From Aphanomyces cochlioides (taxonomy: Eukaryota; Oomycota; Saprolegniomycetes; Saprolegniales; Verrucalvaceae), in assembly GCA_019828595.1 (NCBI GenBank), contig JAHQRK010000007.1, forward strand, positions 806,001-870,000: DNA of 64,000 bases. Reading direction: 5' to 3'. This document shows, piece by piece, positions 23,005-33,850 of this stretch (the first letter of the stretch is position 1; each line of letters opens with the position of its first letter). A model generated the notes under the pieces. That model was not told the DNA's origin. It saw nothing but the letters and a program-made list of their open reading frames with translations, and made no database searches. The position numbers and the translations under genes were made by a program.

Positions 23005-24132
23005 TTACCCCTTCTTCAGTTCCTCAAACGGAACGTAGTCCTGTTGGATCTTCGAGGAGAGCGCTTGAAGATGCGCGTCCACACGATCTCTCTCCTTCGC
23101 GAGACGCTCAACAAGCAGCTCGAGCTCCGAGCTCTTCTTGTAAAAACATTCGCGGTGAACATCCATCGCGCGGGCCCAGTTCATCAAGCCCTCGGCGGTC
23201 GCCGCGTGTTGCTCGCAGAGCTTCGACATCTTCTCGAAGCGCGATTGCAAGTCGCGACGCTTCTCGCGCTCAGTCTGGAGCTCATCTTGAAGGTCCTGAA
23301 GCCAACCTTCAAACTCCTGTTCGGAGTGACCAAGTTGGCGGGTCAGCTCCGCAACTTCATCACGCAGCTGGTACAGATGTTCGTCCAGCGCATATCTCGG
23401 CCGGTCCCGACTCGGACTACGCCCCGCCTCTCGGCGCGAACGTTTCGCCTCAGGCTCGGTCGAGCGAGAGCAAGAACGAGGGGCGCGACGACGGCGCGCG
23501 GATTGTCGCGCAGCGCTGGGGCCAGCACGGCCGCGAGTATCGCCTCCCGGCGCAAAATTCGGAGGCGGCTCCTACGGACACATGGGTGAGAGAAGCGGAC
23601 CTTGGTCCAGACTCACATAGACTACTCTCAGCTTTTGGTACGCAACAGCGATCGCTCCGACGGTCTCGGCAGCGAGGCGTACCTTCAAGCCATGGCGCTC
23701 AGGCGCAAAATAAACAACACGCTCTTGGAACTTAGCGTAGTTGTGGGGCCACGTCGTGGTGTCGAGCGAAATACGCGCCAGCATTCGGTTGGCCCAGATG
23801 GCCACGTACTCAAATTTAGTTTCGTCCCGCAAGGGAGAAACAGGAACAAACGCGCGCATGCCGCCAAAGCGGAGCTGGTCTTGTCGGATCGAAGGCCACT
23901 CGGCCATATCGACGATTACGGGGTTGCAGGACTCCCACAAAGTCACTGCGAAGGCAACTTCCGCCGCAAAATCACTTTTTGAATCGCCGCGCAGGCGAGA
24001 AGGCAATTGCGCCAACAAATCTCGAAACTTGACCGGATCGGGCGTGCCACTGCGAGAGGCTGTAAAGCCTGGCATTTGATCAAAAGTCAGATCGCATCCT
24101 GTGTCGGAGAGCCAATGTGACAGTTGGAACAC
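23005..24132 (-). CDS. Antisense ORF between integrase and the 3' LTR (one internal TAG)
   Basis: On the minus strand one reading frame runs from about 24132 to 23005 (376 codons), broken only by a TAG at 23572-23574. The first part (about 186 residues) is mixed and globular-looking, with VAFAVTLWESCNPVIV and TWPHNYAKFQERVVYFAP. The second part opens with an Arg/Pro/Ser-rich stretch and then forms a clear coiled coil (DEVAELTRQLGHSEQEF, then LELLVERLAKERDRVDAHL). There is no ATG at the 5' end; the first ATG is at 24075, so a spliced or LTR-internal start is possible. I do not recognise the family. Antisense genes in this position are known in a few LTR retrotransposons. The overlapping plus-strand frame is Ser/Pro/Arg-rich and looks like a shadow, except for a weak chromodomain-like end. 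Confidence 0.6.
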
Positions 24133-24217
24133 ACCAGTCCTAGTTCAGACGGGACTGTGAATGGATTGCCCCCAGCGAGGGAGGCATCTCTGCAAAGCTT
24201 ACGGGCTTTCGCCCTAA

Positions 24218-24228
24218 GTGTGGGAGGA
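24218..24228 (+). promoter_or_regulatory. Polypurine tract
   Basis: GTGTGGGAGGA directly abuts the 3' LTR start (TGTAACC), the expected primer for plus-strand synthesis. Confidence 0.75.
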
Positions 24229-24490
24229 TGTAACCGTGCCATGTCTGGCAGGTACATAAGATGAGGGCGCGGTCTGCGCATTGACCTAGCGCCCTGCAGT
24301 AGCGGTTCCCCGCGCTCTGCTAAGAGAACGACTGGCCTTGGGAGGCCAGAGAAGTTGAAGCCTAAGCGAGGCTGAGCGACAGCCAACGAGAAACAAGAGA
24401 AGCTTGAGACTTAGGTTGATTTAACTTTAATTCACTCTTACACTTCAGTCGCAGTTCACACGCGTCTGATATCCTCTGCGCCCGGTGACA
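24229..24490 (+). repeat. 3' LTR
   Basis: Identical by eye to the 5' LTR over 262 bp, ending GGTGACA and followed by the TSD copy CCAGC. Confidence 0.95.
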
Positions 24491-24903
24491 CCAGCTCATT
24501 ATAAGTTCATCACGGACATGAATCCTTGATATTTGCTTCATAAGTTACGGTAACATTGAGAGCATTTCTAAAAGCCTGACGTTGTTGAAATTACACGGTT
24601 CTTCGGATGTATTAGGTGACGACGAGTCTTTGGAAAAGAAAATATAATCTCTGAAAAATATTTCCTCCAATCACAAGTATGAGATAACCATTACAGAATG
24701 TACTTGGACATCTACCAATTAGAAGCAGTGTCATCTGACAAAAGTTGCAAAATAGAGTTGACAAGTTGACAGACTCATCCCCCAAGGCAATCGCAATCCC
24801 TTCAGTCCCCAGTTTCCTTTGAATCGTATATTTGGATAATCTGTTTTCTTCATAGTGAGAAGCTTGTAACAGCCTTGAGAATGTAATGACCGCTCCTGTC
24901 GCT

Positions 24904-25234
24904 GCTACAACTGCACAGCAGGACTCTTGAGGGATCTAGCAAGTTGGCCCAGGACACGATTCCGACATATTCGCTGTATTTTGTGAACAACAGCTCCACA
25001 GAGTTCAAACATACCTACGGCAGCATTTTGATACATCCCCAACTGATTTCGAAGACCGAGAAGGTACTGCAGTGATGTATTAACTTCCCATGGCGACAGA
25101 GGATTCGAAGAAAGTTTGTGGAGATGACGAACATATCGGAGCAGACAGAGTATTTGATCGAGCTGCTGGACCATTATATCCAGCGGTATATCGTATTGAA
25201 TATACCAGACAATGACTAGCCAAAGCAAAAACAA
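24904..25234 (-). CDS. Unassigned small ORF, possibly a gene fragment
   Basis: A 109-residue frame with a helical, Leu-rich composition (LDQILCLLRYVRHLHKL, WEVNTSLQYLLGLRNQ). No family is recognised and no intron or start context is convincing. It lies alone between the retrotransposon and a MITE. It could be a decayed gene or a chance ORF. Confidence 0.2.
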
Positions 25235-25672
25235 TTGAGCCCTAACACTTGAACCGAGCGGCCATCCATTTCAAGTGGCCCGCAGCAATGAATTCCTGCC
25301 AAAGAAAATCAAATGCCTCTTAGCAACACTGCTGCATCCAAGGATCACAAGTCGAACAAGTGATTGATGATGGGCTCTTGTGTTGGAATTAACTGACGAT
25401 TAGATGACATGACTACCAACCCACGTCACGATAGCACGCCAATGAGGCCATAATGTTTTCCCGTTGTGCCCGCTTTTTCGGTCCCAACATTGCCTTGCCA
25501 TTCTTCGTGAAAAGACTATGTTTGCTGGTCTTCAATCGACTGCTCAGAGTATTTCCCCCGTCGTTGCAGCTAAATGATGAAGTGATGTGCTTGAGGAATA
25601 CAGAGACAAGTGCGACAACATTGCTCGACCAGAAGCATGGTGGAAGGTTGAAGGACGAGCTCTGGTACCTTA

Positions 25673-25978
25673 GGCCGTGTTCGACTTGGCAAAGAATCAT
25701 GATTCAAGTTGATTCTGAACAAATTTTATTCAATAGAAAACGACCACAAACCATATGTGAATTAGCGAAATTTCCTTCCGTTCCTCAAGGAACACTGGGA
25801 TAATCCACTTTGGTGGGATAATCATGATTTTTAGAATCTACCTCAACTATTTTGAATCAGGTAGATTCATAAGAGTGAATATGGATTCTCATGAATGTTG
25901 TTAATCCCTTGAAAGACCCAAATAGGTTTTGCATGGGAGAATCAAGATGCGATCATGATTTTCAAACCGAACACGGCC
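25673..25978. mobile_element. PIF/Harbinger-type MITE with TTA target duplication
   Basis: This 306-bp element starts GGCCGTGTTCG and ends with its exact reverse complement CGAACACGGCC. It is flanked by TTA at 25670-25672 and 25979-25981. The terminal inverted repeats extend imperfectly for nearly 30 bp, including ATCATGAT words in both arms. A 3-bp TTA/TAA duplication and GG-starting ends are the signature of PIF/Harbinger elements. No coding region is present, so it must be moved in trans. The small ORFs overlapping it are not genes. Confidence 0.85.
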
Positions 25979-25981
25979 TTA

Positions 25982-26508
25982 GGGTTTGGTTCCATGTTTC
26001 CTTGGAGTCACTTCAACGAAAAAGTGGATTTTAGCCAATCGCGGGCGGAGGAAAGAGAGTCCTGCGAGAATTGCCCATCCCCTCCCTGTGCCATTTCGAA
26101 TGTCCCAGTAGAGAATACGAATCTCATCGCAGTTCGGCAGTACAAGAGGCAAATACACGTCGTATTCTTCCCCATCATGTCTCTGTCCGCGACCGTTCGG
26201 CACTCTCAAGAACAACCAAAGTGTCACGCCAGGACATGTTCACTTTCACGAGTTGACCCGCCCCTACTGTAATTTTTCTCTCTAAATTGATATTGTATTC
26301 CGTTCAAAAGTGTCGAAGGTTCTAAAATATAAAAGTGTCAAAATTCTATTAATCCTAATTCTCCAAATGGATGTCCTCTTTTCAATATATAGAGAGGGAT
26401 GAAAGTCCCTCAAATTTTGATTTGAGGATTAAACCAATACAAACTTGAAGTAGTACCAATACGATCCGAGATTATCAAAAAACGAGGGATTTTTATCCCT
26501 CAAGAAAG
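25982..26508. other. Intergenic DNA with short hairpins
   Basis: No gene. GAGGGATTTTTATCCCTC near 26484-26501 is a perfect 7-bp-arm hairpin, and a related GAGGGATGAAAGTCCCTC lies near 26392-26409. These repeated hairpin words immediately precede the dispersed repeat at 26509. Confidence 0.5.
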
Positions 26509-26718
26509 CGTTCAATCGAATCGCGCCGGCGGATCGATTCACCAATCGACGCCATTGGCTGATAAATATTTTGGGCGATTGTGATTGGCTGAATAAAATT
26601 TGAGAGAAAGTACTGTTCCCATGAAAGTACTGTTCTAATTTTTATTCATCCAATGTATTGGCGATTGGAGATTGATACAAAAAATTAATCCAAATTCGGA
26701 AATTTCTAGCGAATCCAC
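26509..26718. repeat. Dispersed 210-bp repeat, copy 2
   Basis: Same-orientation copy of 10810-11017 with matching ends and roughly 90 percent similarity by eye. The flanks differ completely (GGGATTTTTATCCCTCAAGAAAG before it here), which marks the repeat limits. The following stretch, 26719-27657, holds no recognisable gene. Confidence 0.75.
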
Positions 26719-27657
26719 AATACCTTCCTATCTTTTATCTACAGTACAGTATCGTGATTCAGTGTGTTGATAGTTTGGTCTGACGTCCAACATCTCTTCT
26801 TGCCCTCATCAGTTCAATAGCACAGTCCATGCTGCAGAATCTTGCAAAGACTCTCTTCCATGACATGTCGCGATGAGATGATCTTGACGACAGTCTCTGG
26901 AACGACAATCAAATGGCATCCATATCCACTGTCATAGTAGTTAGTCGAATTATTTAAATCTTGACTATTGTCGTTTGGGTCCAAAACTGGAGTTTTGAGA
27001 TGTTTCGAAAATGTTTCAATTAATTGACGCATACACTATTTAAGGTTTATGCAAGCATTTTCTCGATCATGAACGTTAAATAGTGTAATTTCAAGCGTTT
27101 TAAATGTTTGAAAAACATGTTCGAAGCATTCAATGTCATTTCATTTGAAGTTTGTATTGCATCATTTTTGCGTCAAAATGGCTGCGTCGATTTTTTCTTT
27201 GCAAGATTCCAGTTTTTTTCTAGAGACACAATATAATTTTGATTATTTTATTTCTTGTTTTATATTCAATGTTTCTATCTGTATATATGAAATATTTGGA
27301 TGTCTTTTTAATTCTATGGAATTATTGTGCTTTTGATACAAAATTGTGAGGAACGGTTTGAGCGAATCGAACGGGCTTCTCTGATTGGCTAGAATAAAAA
27401 TTAAAAATTAGTCAGCCAATCAGAATCGATCAGCTACCTAACTCACGCAAAACACACTGACACACACCACTTCAGCTGATGAAATCGATTTGAAAATGAA
27501 TTCGCTTTTTGGTCAAAACCACAAATTTGGTTGAAAATGACAATAATTGGAAAATATTCTGTGATCTATTTTGAATTTCCTGACCTTATTCTTGAAGACC
27601 AACACTTTGAAGAAGATCCATCGAATAAGTCATTTTTGGATTTGCCGCCTTTCCGCC

Positions 27658-30325
27658 ATGGACGAAATTACCCGTGTGATTCGACTCCCGCCATATCAAT
27701 ACCTGCACGTTCTCGACACGAATGTGAACGTAACGCGCGTTCTCTCAGGTCCTCAAACGTATACGCGTCAAGACCATGAGAAGATTGTGGCGGGCCCGCT
27801 CCCCATGCTGATCGTTCCAACGCAAAGCTATGTTGTCGTGGAAAATCCAGTTTTGAGGGATGCTTCTGGAGCGATTGTATTCGACAAATATGGACAAGCA
27901 AAACTCTTGCATGGTGAACGTGAAATCCGGGTTGCAAGCGCATACCCTGATCCATTTCCTCTCTACTTTGGCGAAGTTCAAGTCGGACGCGTTGAACCAT
28001 TGACGGTTCTAACTGCGAACTCGGCCCTGCGACTACGCGCAAATCGAGACTTTGATGGACACGTGGCTGGTGACGAGTGGCTTTTTCTTGGCCCAGCTAC
28101 GTATATCCCTCGAGTTGAAGAAGATGTGGTTGGAACTATCAATGCGACTGTAATCAAGACGAACGAAGCACTCAAACTTCGAGCTGAAAAGAAATGCGTT
28201 GACTGGACTGGTGTCTCGCGTGAAGCCGGCGAAGAATGGCTCGTTCGAACACCAGGAATGTATCTCCCTCGAGTGGACGAAAGAATTGTTGGTATCGTCC
28301 ATGCTACAATTCTCACAGACAAAGTGTCCCTCTACCTCCGTGCTTTGCGAACGTTTAAGGATATCTATGGCGTGCAACGTAAGGCTGGTGAGGAATGGCT
28401 CGTGACCTCAAAGATGGCCGAGACTCACGTCCAAGATGTTCACGAGGCCATCGTTGGCTCGGTTGCGATTACTACCCTAACAAACCGACAATATTGCGTC
28501 GTTCTCGATCCCGTAACAGAAGGTGGTGTGCAAGTGCTCGGAACACGAGAACTCCGCAAGGGCGAGACAAGTTTCTTCTTGCAGCCTGGCGAGTCGTTGG
28601 AAAATGGAATCCAAGATATCTATGTTCTCGCCGACGATGAGGCTGTTCTACTTCAAGCCACGGAGAGATTTGTTGACGAACGAACAAACCATCAAAGCAC
28701 GACGACGGATGTTCGAGAGCCTGGTGTCAAGTGGATGGTCTACGGACCTTGCGAATATATTCCACCGATTGCCGTCAATGTCTTGGAAATTCGTCGTGCG
28801 ATTCCACTCGATAAAAACGAAGGTACCATTCATCAGACCCATCCAAAGAACTCAGTCGCCATGTTCTAGGTATTTACGTTCGAGACACCAAAACTGGTAA
28901 AGTTCGGGCTGTCACGGGGTCGACATATATGCTTCAACCAACAGAAGAGCTCTGGTCAAAACCCTTGTCGGAAGAGATTGAAGAGCTGCTCCAGCAAGAT
29001 TCCTACATTGACACAGAGATCGCGGTGTCGGCGCCTCTGAAACCTCGCGACCCAACACGGGTCGTAACCTTTGAAGTTCCTCACAACACTGCCATCCAAG
29101 TCTACGACTACAGTTCGACTATGTCTCGCATTCTATTTGGTCCAACACTTGTGATGCTCAATCCCGAAGAGCAATTTACAGTCATCAAACTCTCTGGGGG
29201 TGTTCCGAAGGTGCCGAAAGTGATCAAAACACTCTGTTTGCAACTCGGCCCAGACTTTATGCGGGATCAAGTACATTCTTGCGATGATCTTGCTGTCAAC
29301 TAATTTGTTCTGAACTAGATCACGGTTGAGACGTCAGATCACGCTCGCTTGCGGCTAACTATTGCTTACAATTGGCATTTTGAAGTTGGAAACCGCGACC
29401 AGGACACTGCCGCTCGGATTTTCTCGGTTAAGGATTTCGTTGGTGATGCATGCAAAACACTTGCCTCGCGCATTCGCGGCGCTGTAGCCGTTGAAACTTT
29501 TGATCATTTCCACAAACACAGCGGTAAGACATCTTGTCGCCAGCGTGGCCTCATAGTAATGTAGCTCAAATCATCCGCACGTCGATATTTGGCATCGACC
29601 CTGCAACGAACAAGCTCCGATCGCATTTACTCTTCCCAGCCAACTTGTTGGCTATCACAAATGTAGATATTCAGTCGGCTGAGCCTGTGGACACGCAGAC
29701 TCGGGAGAGTTTGCAAAAATCTGTCCAGCTTGCGATTGAAATTACGACAAAATCTCAAGAAGCTAAGGCCAAAGCAGTGGCGATGAAGGAAGAAGAAGAA
29801 GCAAAGGGTCTTCTCGTTACTCAGCAGTTGGAGAACCAAACGGCTGCTGAAAGGGCACGCAAGCAACTTGTTGAGTTGAGTGCGCAATGTTCAGCAGTGG
29901 AAGCTGAAGGTCTTGCCGTTGCTCAAGCTAAAGCTGCAGCTCAAGCTGCTGAAATCCAAGCGTTGGCCGCTGTCAAGCAAGCTGAATTACGCGTGAAAGC
30001 TCAACAAATTGAGCATGAAAGCAATATCTTGCGTCTCAAACAAGAACATGAGCTGGAAATCCTCCATGCAAAACAAATGGCCGAACTTGAAATCTCGAAG
30101 AAGCAGCAGCTCATGTCCATCGAAGCTGAGAAGTTCAGAAGCATGATGGATGCAATTGGAAAGGATACAATGGTCGAAATGGCACGTGTTGGCCCCGATG
30201 CCCAAGTCAAACTCTTGTCGGCGCTTGGCCTGAATGGTTATTTGATCACGGACGGAAAGAGCCCGATCAATTTGCTCAACACAGCCCAAGATCTCATCAA
30301 AAATATTACCACCGACTCCTCCTAG
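27658..30325 (+). CDS. MVP: Major vault protein
   Basis: Main structural protein of the vault ribonucleoprotein particle in the cytoplasm. Four exons with introns 28823-28869, 29271-29318 and 29524-29564 give 843 residues, the usual MVP length. The N-terminal half is a series of vault repeats (for example [22 protein letters not shown], where each unit has the EWL..GP..YIP pattern). The shoulder SPFH-like region follows ([23 protein letters not shown]). A long cap helix rich in Ala, Gln and Lys comes next, and the cap ring ends the protein. The start ATG has the context GCCATGG. All junctions keep the frame and no defect is seen. It is unrelated to its M13 neighbours. Confidence 0.95.
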
Positions 30326-31126
30326 GTGTGCATATTTCTCTTTAATTGGATATTTTTGTTGAACAATCTCTGTCCAGATCGACTGCCCTTTAAAAGAGCA
30401 AAGAAGAACAATGATATATCTCCTTGGATATTCACGATTTGAAAATGAAGGCAATCGAGTGAACTCCATGGTTACCAGCATTTTGGACATTTTGGAATTC
30501 AAACTTTTCAGAGTCGGGTGGGCTTACTCAATGTACGCACATAAAGCTATCGATTGCACATAAACCAACTTGAAGGTTGAAAGTTTGTTGTTGTTGGTGC
30601 GATGTCGTGGGAAAGGAAGTGGCTGTCGAGCTGTCGAGCATGAATTGACAATCTCATGCACTTGTGAAAGTGGGACTGGGTGTGTGTGCTGTACGAACAT
30701 TAGACTGCATATTCAACGGCCAATTTTGAGGGCAAAGTTGCGAAGATTTTACTGTCTTGTTGCAAGTTATGGCACTCGGGAAGAGCTTTAGTGTCAGAAA
30801 TCTCAACGAGTCAATGAGTTGAGTACGAATTTGTCGTACTCAAAGAAATCACCATCCTATTTCTAGCAATGTCTTGGAGTGAAAGTACAACCGAACGCAT
30901 GTTTGGCGTGATAAATGCTGTGTAATTGGCTGACCATGCAGTGATTTGGAAAGTTACGACCCCTTTGATCGTTCAGCACAGACCAAACGGGCTGCAGACG
31001 TCGTCACGTGCTACTATTGACATCAAAGCCAAGAGTTCCTTCAACCCTACGCTCAAACGTGCTGACTGTACACAAAGTTTTGCCAGCAGGGGATGGATCA
31101 TTTTCATTTTTACTCGCTCAAGTGAC
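30326..31126. other. Intergenic between MVP and the M13 cluster
   Basis: No gene recognised. The last part before 31127 must hold the promoter of the first M13 copy. A frame open upstream of 31127 is not similar to the other family members and is treated as 5' untranslated DNA. Confidence 0.4.
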
Positions 31127-33138
31127 ATGGCCAAAGTTGTTGTATCCCTCGGCGCTATGCTTACGGTGGCGACTGCTGGAACACTCACGGAATACCCCCA
31201 GTCGGTTATCAAGAACATTGACACGACGGCCGATCCATGCCAAGATTTTTATCAATATGCTTGTGGCACTTGGATGAAGAACCGCACCGACTTTGAAGGA
31301 CAGGTTGACGCCATAAGCCTCTTAGGCCTCGAAGCTCAAAGCGTGATTGAGAAAATTTTGGAGTCAAACGAGCCGAAAATTGGAGCCTACTTCAAGGCAT
31401 GCATGGACACTGACACGGTGGAGAAGCTTGGAGTGTCGCCTTTGAGCAAGTCTCTCGCGCTGATTCGCAAGGCAAAGTCTAAGAAGGACTTGCTCCAAGT
31501 GGCTTCTCACCTGGCCAAACATGACGTGTCTGGTTTTGCATTGATTGGCGTGAAAGGCGATGACAAAGACGCTACGACGAATTCACTCTTGGCTTTACAA
31601 GACAAGTTGCCTTTGACGACTAAAGATAACTACCTCGACGGCAAAGCGTGGTCTGGTATTGAAGACGACTACAAGAACTACATTACAACAACGTTTAAAT
31701 TGGTCGGACGCTCGAAGGATGAGGCTGCTAATGCTGCAGCCACGATCATCAACTTTGAGAAGACGCTAGCACGCTCCATGTTGTCAACCGTGGAGAGTTT
31801 TTTGGCCCAAGCATCTCCACAAGAGTACTATCCATTCTCCTTGTACGATGCGGCCACGCGATTTCCATTCACAATTGGACCCTTGCTTCGAACGTATGGA
31901 TTAAATTCCACTTCTCCCCAACCCATCACTCCAAACAATCGAGTTGTCTTGTATGACTTGAACTACTTTGACAAGACGGAAGCTCTTCTCAATAAAACGT
32001 CTCTGGAAGACTTGAAGACGGTCATTGAGTACAGGCTCCTGCTAGCCTCGGCTCCATACTTGTCGTCCGACTTTGAAAAGGCGCACTGGACATTCTTCGA
32101 ACAAAAGCTGAAAGGCATGGAGAGTCCACCAAATCGCGTCAGTAAATGCAGTGCAGACGCAGCCAAGCAACTAAATGATCTGCTGGGAACATATTACTTG
32201 AAGCAAAAATGGTCGTCTGATCTGTCCACGAAGGCGATGGAATTTGTGAACGAGCTGACTGCTTCCGTCAAGACTGGGATTCAAAAGGCCGACTGACTTG
32301 ACGAATGGACTCGCACGAATGCGCTGACGAAATTGTCCAAAATTGCTTCTCAAGTCGGTGGGCCAGAAGAGCCTCAATTGTTCAAGACCATCGACTTTGA
32401 CGATGACGAGTACTTGGAGAACCATTGGAAAATATCGAGAGTTGTCAATGAAGAGAATATTGGACAACTCGGTAAGCCTGTCAACAAGAAAGTGTGGGAA
32501 GGAATCTCAGCCCAGGATACCAATGCAAACTACGTTCCAAGTCTTAACCGCATCGTCGTTCCTGCTGCAATCCTTCAGCCTCCATTATTTGACCCTCAAG
32601 CGGATCCAGCTCAAAACTTTGGCGGAGTTGGTATGGTCATTGGCCATGAACTCATGCATGGATATGATAATACTGGTCGCAACTACGACGCGGTGGGCAA
32701 CTTGGCCCCTTGGTGGAGCAATTCATCGGATGCAGCGTTTCAAAGCAAGGCCCAATGTATTGTCGAGCAGTACGGCAATTTCACCACTCGAAGCGAAACG
32801 ACGGGTGAAGTGATTGGCAACGTCGATGGACAGTTGACTTTAGGTGAAACCATGGGTAATAATGGCGGTCTCAAAGCGAGCTTCCGCGCATACCAAGAGT
32901 ATATGAAGACGCATGAGTCCAAGTACACCAAGGAGACGGGCGAGAAGCTCTTTTTCTTGTCCTTTGCTCAAGGTTGGTGCAGCAGAAACTCGGACGCTGC
33001 ACTACAAGCCCTTTTGCAAGACGAACACGATTCCGTGTCTTTGGCGCACTTCAAAACAACTTTGATTTCACCCGCGTCTTCAATTGTCCTGCTGATACGT
33101 TCATGAATCCGGCAAAGAAGTGCCCATTGTGGGAATAG
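31127..33138 (+). pseudogene. M13 (neprilysin-like) metallopeptidase, copy 1, broken
   Basis: Starts at ATG 31127 with a signal peptide (VVVSLGAMLTVATAGTL), followed by the M13 N-terminal hallmark DPCQDFYQYACGTW. The zinc site GHELMHGYDN is present. A TGA at 32294-32296 replaces the Trp codon that all paralogues have here, and a frameshift near 33020-33035 scrambles the C-terminus; the usual end (CPLWE-stop) survives in another frame up to 33138. The second zinc motif reads GETMGNNGG, where paralogues have GETIADNGG, so the conserved Asp has become Asn. A functional product is unlikely. Confidence 0.85.
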
Positions 33139-33248
33139 GAATACATTCATGAATGCAAACTCTTCGCTTTATGATTATATGAATGAAGAAAATGGGATAT
33201 ATGATGCAAAGAGATAACCAAGCCCTAAGATTACCAGGCGCTATTTCT

Positions 33249-33400
33249 TCCCTGCCAGGCAGGAACGTTATCCGGAATTTTTTGGAAGTTTTTTTGAAAA
33301 ATATCAAAAAGTATTTTTTCGATTTTCTTGAAAATGTGTCCTGCCTGAGTTTATCCGAAAAGCACGAACGACCCCATTATCCGGAAATTATTGGAATTGA
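33249..33400. repeat. Dispersed repeat, inverted partner of 1-211
   Basis: Reverse complement of the repeat at the window start, lacking about 60 bp that are present there. It begins TCCCTGCCAGGCAGGAACG and ends CCGGAAATTATTGGAATTGA. It lies about 110 bp after the end of M13 copy 1, outside the Harbinger element. Confidence 0.75.
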
Positions 33401-33850
33401 CCAATCAGAAGCCTGAAGCCGTCCCTGAAGCATGTTCGGCGACCAGGCCCTTCCTTATTAGTTTCACGAAAACAAGATTGATTGAGTCGTACGAGAAGCT
33501 TGTTGCATCGCTATTATGCCACTGTGTTTCATATCGAGGTTAGTTCAGGAGCTCGTGTCGACAGCACTTTGGCTCTTCAACCTCTCGTAGCAACTGGTGT
33601 GTGGCACAAACAATTCATTGATACATTAGAGGTCTTTCGAAAGTATGTTGAGTTTGACTTGAAATTGGACATATTGTTTAGAGAAATATGATTGGTTGAT
33701 TTGATTTTGCCAAACTCTGGAGTTGTTTGTTGTTGACTCAAATGGTCGTGAGTCTCAAGCTCATCTCGAGTTTGGGGAGTTTAAATGATTGGCTAAAGGA
33801 TCACTCGACCAGCAGCAGGTTGGAGTAACACACAGACTTAAAAGACATCA

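Larger units (their letters stand above)
17768..24495 (+). mobile_element. Ty3/Gypsy LTR retrotransposon with 5-bp TSD
   Basis: The element runs from 17773 to 24490 between two copies of the 5-bp target duplication CCAGC (17768-17772 and 24491-24495). Its 262-bp LTRs start TGTAACC and end GGTGACA. Internal order is gag, protease, reverse transcriptase, RNase H, integrase, the Ty3/Gypsy order. A primer-binding site and a polypurine tract abut the LTRs. The LTRs are identical as far as I can read, implying recent insertion, yet pol carries several frame breaks. An antisense ORF fills the space between integrase and the 3' LTR. Confidence 0.95.

Noticed and set aside
25413..25803. ORFs of 95 and 116 codons on opposite strands near the MITE
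   Set aside because: Both run into the MITE inverted repeats and lack any family signature.
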